Assembly (NCBI GenBank): GCA_942491955.1
Contig: CALOCV010000009.1
Location: forward strand, 1 to 31,155
Length of the DNA stretch: 31,155 nucleotides
Origin: CALOCV01 sp942491955
GTDB taxonomy: Bacteria; Chlamydiota; Chlamydiia; Chlamydiales; CALOCV01
Direction of reading: 5' to 3'
Below are positions 29,709-31,155 of this stretch, in pieces (the first letter of the stretch is position 1; every line of letters begins with the position of its first letter). Below the pieces are notes generated by a model. The model did not search any database. It worked only from the letters and a program-made list of their open reading frames with translations, and was not told where the DNA came from. The position numbers were made by a program, and so were the translations under genes.

Positions 29709-30881
29709 TTGCCAAAGTCTACATATATCAAAACCCTAATTTTTCTTTGGTTAAGCCATTTTTGCGTCGATTTCATGATAGCCATTTGGCCCATCTACAA
29801 ATCGCTCGTAAAAATGGATTTGGCCGTTGCTGGGTTGATCGCCGCTGTTTGCATTACAATCGGTGAAGGGCTTCAGCTTTGGTTTGGTCTTTTAGCGGAA
29901 AAAGGGTATCGAAAAATTCTTATCATGCTGGGGGTTTTATTAACGAGCACGGCTATTGTTCTTCCCTATGCATCGCCAATTTTTGTCATTTCTCTGATTT
30001 GTTTTGCGACAGCTATTGGATCGGCCTCTTTTCACCCTCCTGCTACAGGATTATTGAGCCAACTCTCCCCCAACAAAAAAGGACTTGCCATCACATTTTT
30101 TTATACGGGCGGATCACTTGGAATGGCCTGCAGTCCTTTGATTTTCTCTCAAACATACCGCACTTTTCATGGCCATACTTGGCCCATTCTTCTCATCCCA
30201 TTATTTTTGTTTGTTTTCCTTTATTTCCATGATTTTCCTGAAAGAAGCAAAGGAAAATCGGAATTAAGCCTGCAAACATTTAAAAATTTTTTTCGCCAAA
30301 AAGAACTTCTCCATCTTTATTGGACTCAAGTTGCCACACAAACCGTTTATTGGTCCTTTGTATTTCTCTTGCCAGATATTCTCTTGACGAAGAACGCTCC
30401 CGAATGGATTGCTTTTGGTGGAGGTCATTTGGCTATGATGCTCGGTAGTTTTCTTCTTATGCTCCCAGCTGGCCACCTTTCTGATCGATATACGTCAAAG
30501 AGAGTTCTTCTTTGCGCTTCTGGATGTAGTATTGTATTGCTTCTCATATTCCTCGGGCTTCCCTTCACCTCTCCAATTACAGTACTCCCTTTTCTTTTTG
30601 TACTGGGCGGAGCTCTAGGAGTCATCAATCCTGTCGCCGTTGCCCTTGGCAATAAATTAGCTCCTGATAATCCAAGCATGATCAGTGCCTGTCTTATGGG
30701 CCTTGTTTGGTGTGTTGCTGAGTCATTAGGACCTGGAATCTCTGGCGTCTTGACGAAGTTCTTTTCTGCAGCGGCTCCGATCAAAGCCATGCAAGTGATG
30801 GCCGCTTTCTTTATTTGGGGCTTTTATTCGATATCTAAGCTTCCTCAAGAAGAAAAGAGACTCGCAAGTTTCTCGATCTGA
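29709..30881 (+). CDS. MFS transporter, fosmidomycin-resistance (Fsr)-like
   Basis: 390 residues with about 12 hydrophobic helices. The segment CFATAIGSASFHPPATGLLS followed by KKGLAITFFYTGGSLGMACSP matches the Fsr-like MFS subgroup (GxxFHPxA... and F..GG..G.a..P). The second half has LPAGHLSDRYTSKRVLL, the usual cytoplasmic loop motif. Translation begins at TTG 29709, supported by AAAAGGA 8 bases upstream; no better ATG precedes the first helix. The natural substrate is unknown; small phosphonate antibiotics are exported by named relatives. A family II element lies immediately upstream and a family I element immediately downstream. Confidence 0.88.
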   Translation: MPKSTYIKTLIFLWLSHFCVDFMIAIWPIYKSLVKMDLAVAGLIAAVCITIGEGLQLWFGLLAEKGYRKILIMLGVLLTSTAIVLPYASPIFVISLICFATAIGSASFHPPATGLLSQLSPNKKGLAITFFYTGGSLGMACSPLIFSQTYRTFHGHTWPILLIPLFLFVFLYFHDFPERSKGKSELSLQTFKNFFRQKELLHLYWTQVATQTVYWSFVFLLPDILLTKNAPEWIAFGGGHLAMMLGSFLLMLPAGHLSDRYTSKRVLLCASGCSIVLLLIFLGLPFTSPITVLPFLFVLGGALGVINPVAVALGNKLAPDNPSMISACLMGLVWCVAESLGPGISGVLTKFFSAAAPIKAMQVMAAFFIWGFYSISKLPQEEKRLASFSI

Positions 30882-30885
30882 TACC

Positions 30886-31086
30886 AGCGAAGAGTAAAAT
30901 CAATGGGTATAGGATTGGTATAATACCAATTCCGGTAAGAAAATGCATAAAGTGGATTCAGGATTTTTTTGCGAAATTTGTTTTGGAGATCACAGCAAAC
31001 TCTTGTGAGTTTGCAAGATAGAAAAACAGATTGCGCAAAGAAAGATGAAGATCAATTTGTGCACTTTCTTACCGGAATTGGTATAA
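30886..31086. repeat. Family I MITE-like inverted-repeat element, copy 4, with an adjoining end fragment
   Basis: The full element occupies 30921-31086 (166 bp), nearly identical to copy 2 and in the same orientation. It is directly preceded by CAATGGGTATAGGATTGGTA (30901-30920), which resembles the divergent terminal sequences of copy 1 and of the 13537-13580 remnant. The junction GGTATAATACC joins two ends head to head, which suggests insertion of one element into the end of an older one. Confidence 0.9.
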
Positions 31087-31155
31087 GTCCTCCCTCCCCT
31101 AAGGCGCGCAAAAAAACTCGCTCTCGAAGCATTGATTTAGCTGTTTTGCTTGTGA
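31087..31155. other. Window edge, possible truncated minus-strand gene
   Basis: The last 69 bases contain no complete gene. On the minus strand one frame reads SQAKQLNQCFESEFFCAP and stops near 31099, while another stays open into the repeat (MLRERVFLRALGEGG). Either could be the 3' end of a gene that continues beyond the window; the data do not decide. Confidence 0.2.

Overview
The window looks like a chromosomal segment of a Chlamydiota bacterium, most likely an amoeba-type (Parachlamydia-like) member. The main evidence is a 722-residue GreA in which a normal GreA is fused behind about 550 chlamydial-type residues, a stand-alone nqrA on the same segment (in Chlamydia nqrA also lies close to greA and apart from the other nqr genes), low-GC composition, and several secreted or outer-membrane proteins of unknown family. 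No ribosomal RNA, complete transposase, phage gene or CRISPR array was seen.

Layout. 95-6012: tRNA-Thr(CGU), mazG (both minus), then nqrA, a YjbH-like outer-membrane protein, a BCP peroxiredoxin and a GT2 glycosyltransferase (plus). 5846-8738: mutY, a CgeB-like glycosyltransferase and a small charged protein (minus). 8835-12172: a promoter followed by greA-rdgB-NYN nuclease (plus); rdgB and the NYN gene meet in the loop of a perfect hairpin. 12173-15155: poorly conserved genes, one frameshifted, with repeat debris. 15156-17000: a large membrane-anchored candidate effector or inclusion protein. 17069-24315: a seven-gene Mrp-type Na+/H+ antiporter locus (minus), split between mnhC and mnhD by an oppositely oriented AAA/DUF4143 ATPase, with mnhA broken at a G6 run. 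24361-25521: a second DUF4143 ATPase. 25611-29300: an apparent RiPP operon consisting of a Cys/Met/Gly/Asn-rich secreted precursor, a DUF692 (MNIO) enzyme, a DUF2063 partner and rsmB. 29709-30881: an MFS exporter. The window ends in another repeat copy.

Two families of short non-autonomous inverted-repeat elements mark the window. Family I (about 166 bp, four copies plus fragments) folds as one long imperfect hairpin. Family II (ends TAGGGYGTGTCATCAAT; 62 and 166 bp) supplies gene ends. Several stop or start codons (nqrA, the 137-residue gene, rdgB/NYN, mnhC, the second ATPase) lie in or at the edge of such palindromes, so small palindromic elements seem to have remodelled gene boundaries here.

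Functionally, NqrA (part of the Na+-pumping NADH dehydrogenase) and the Mrp antiporter both concern sodium energetics. MazG, RdgB, MutY and BCP form a nucleotide-sanitation and oxidative-damage set. The precursor/MNIO/DUF2063 cluster resembles bufferin-type, metal-binding RiPP systems but has an unusual precursor, and it is the best candidate for an undescribed system.
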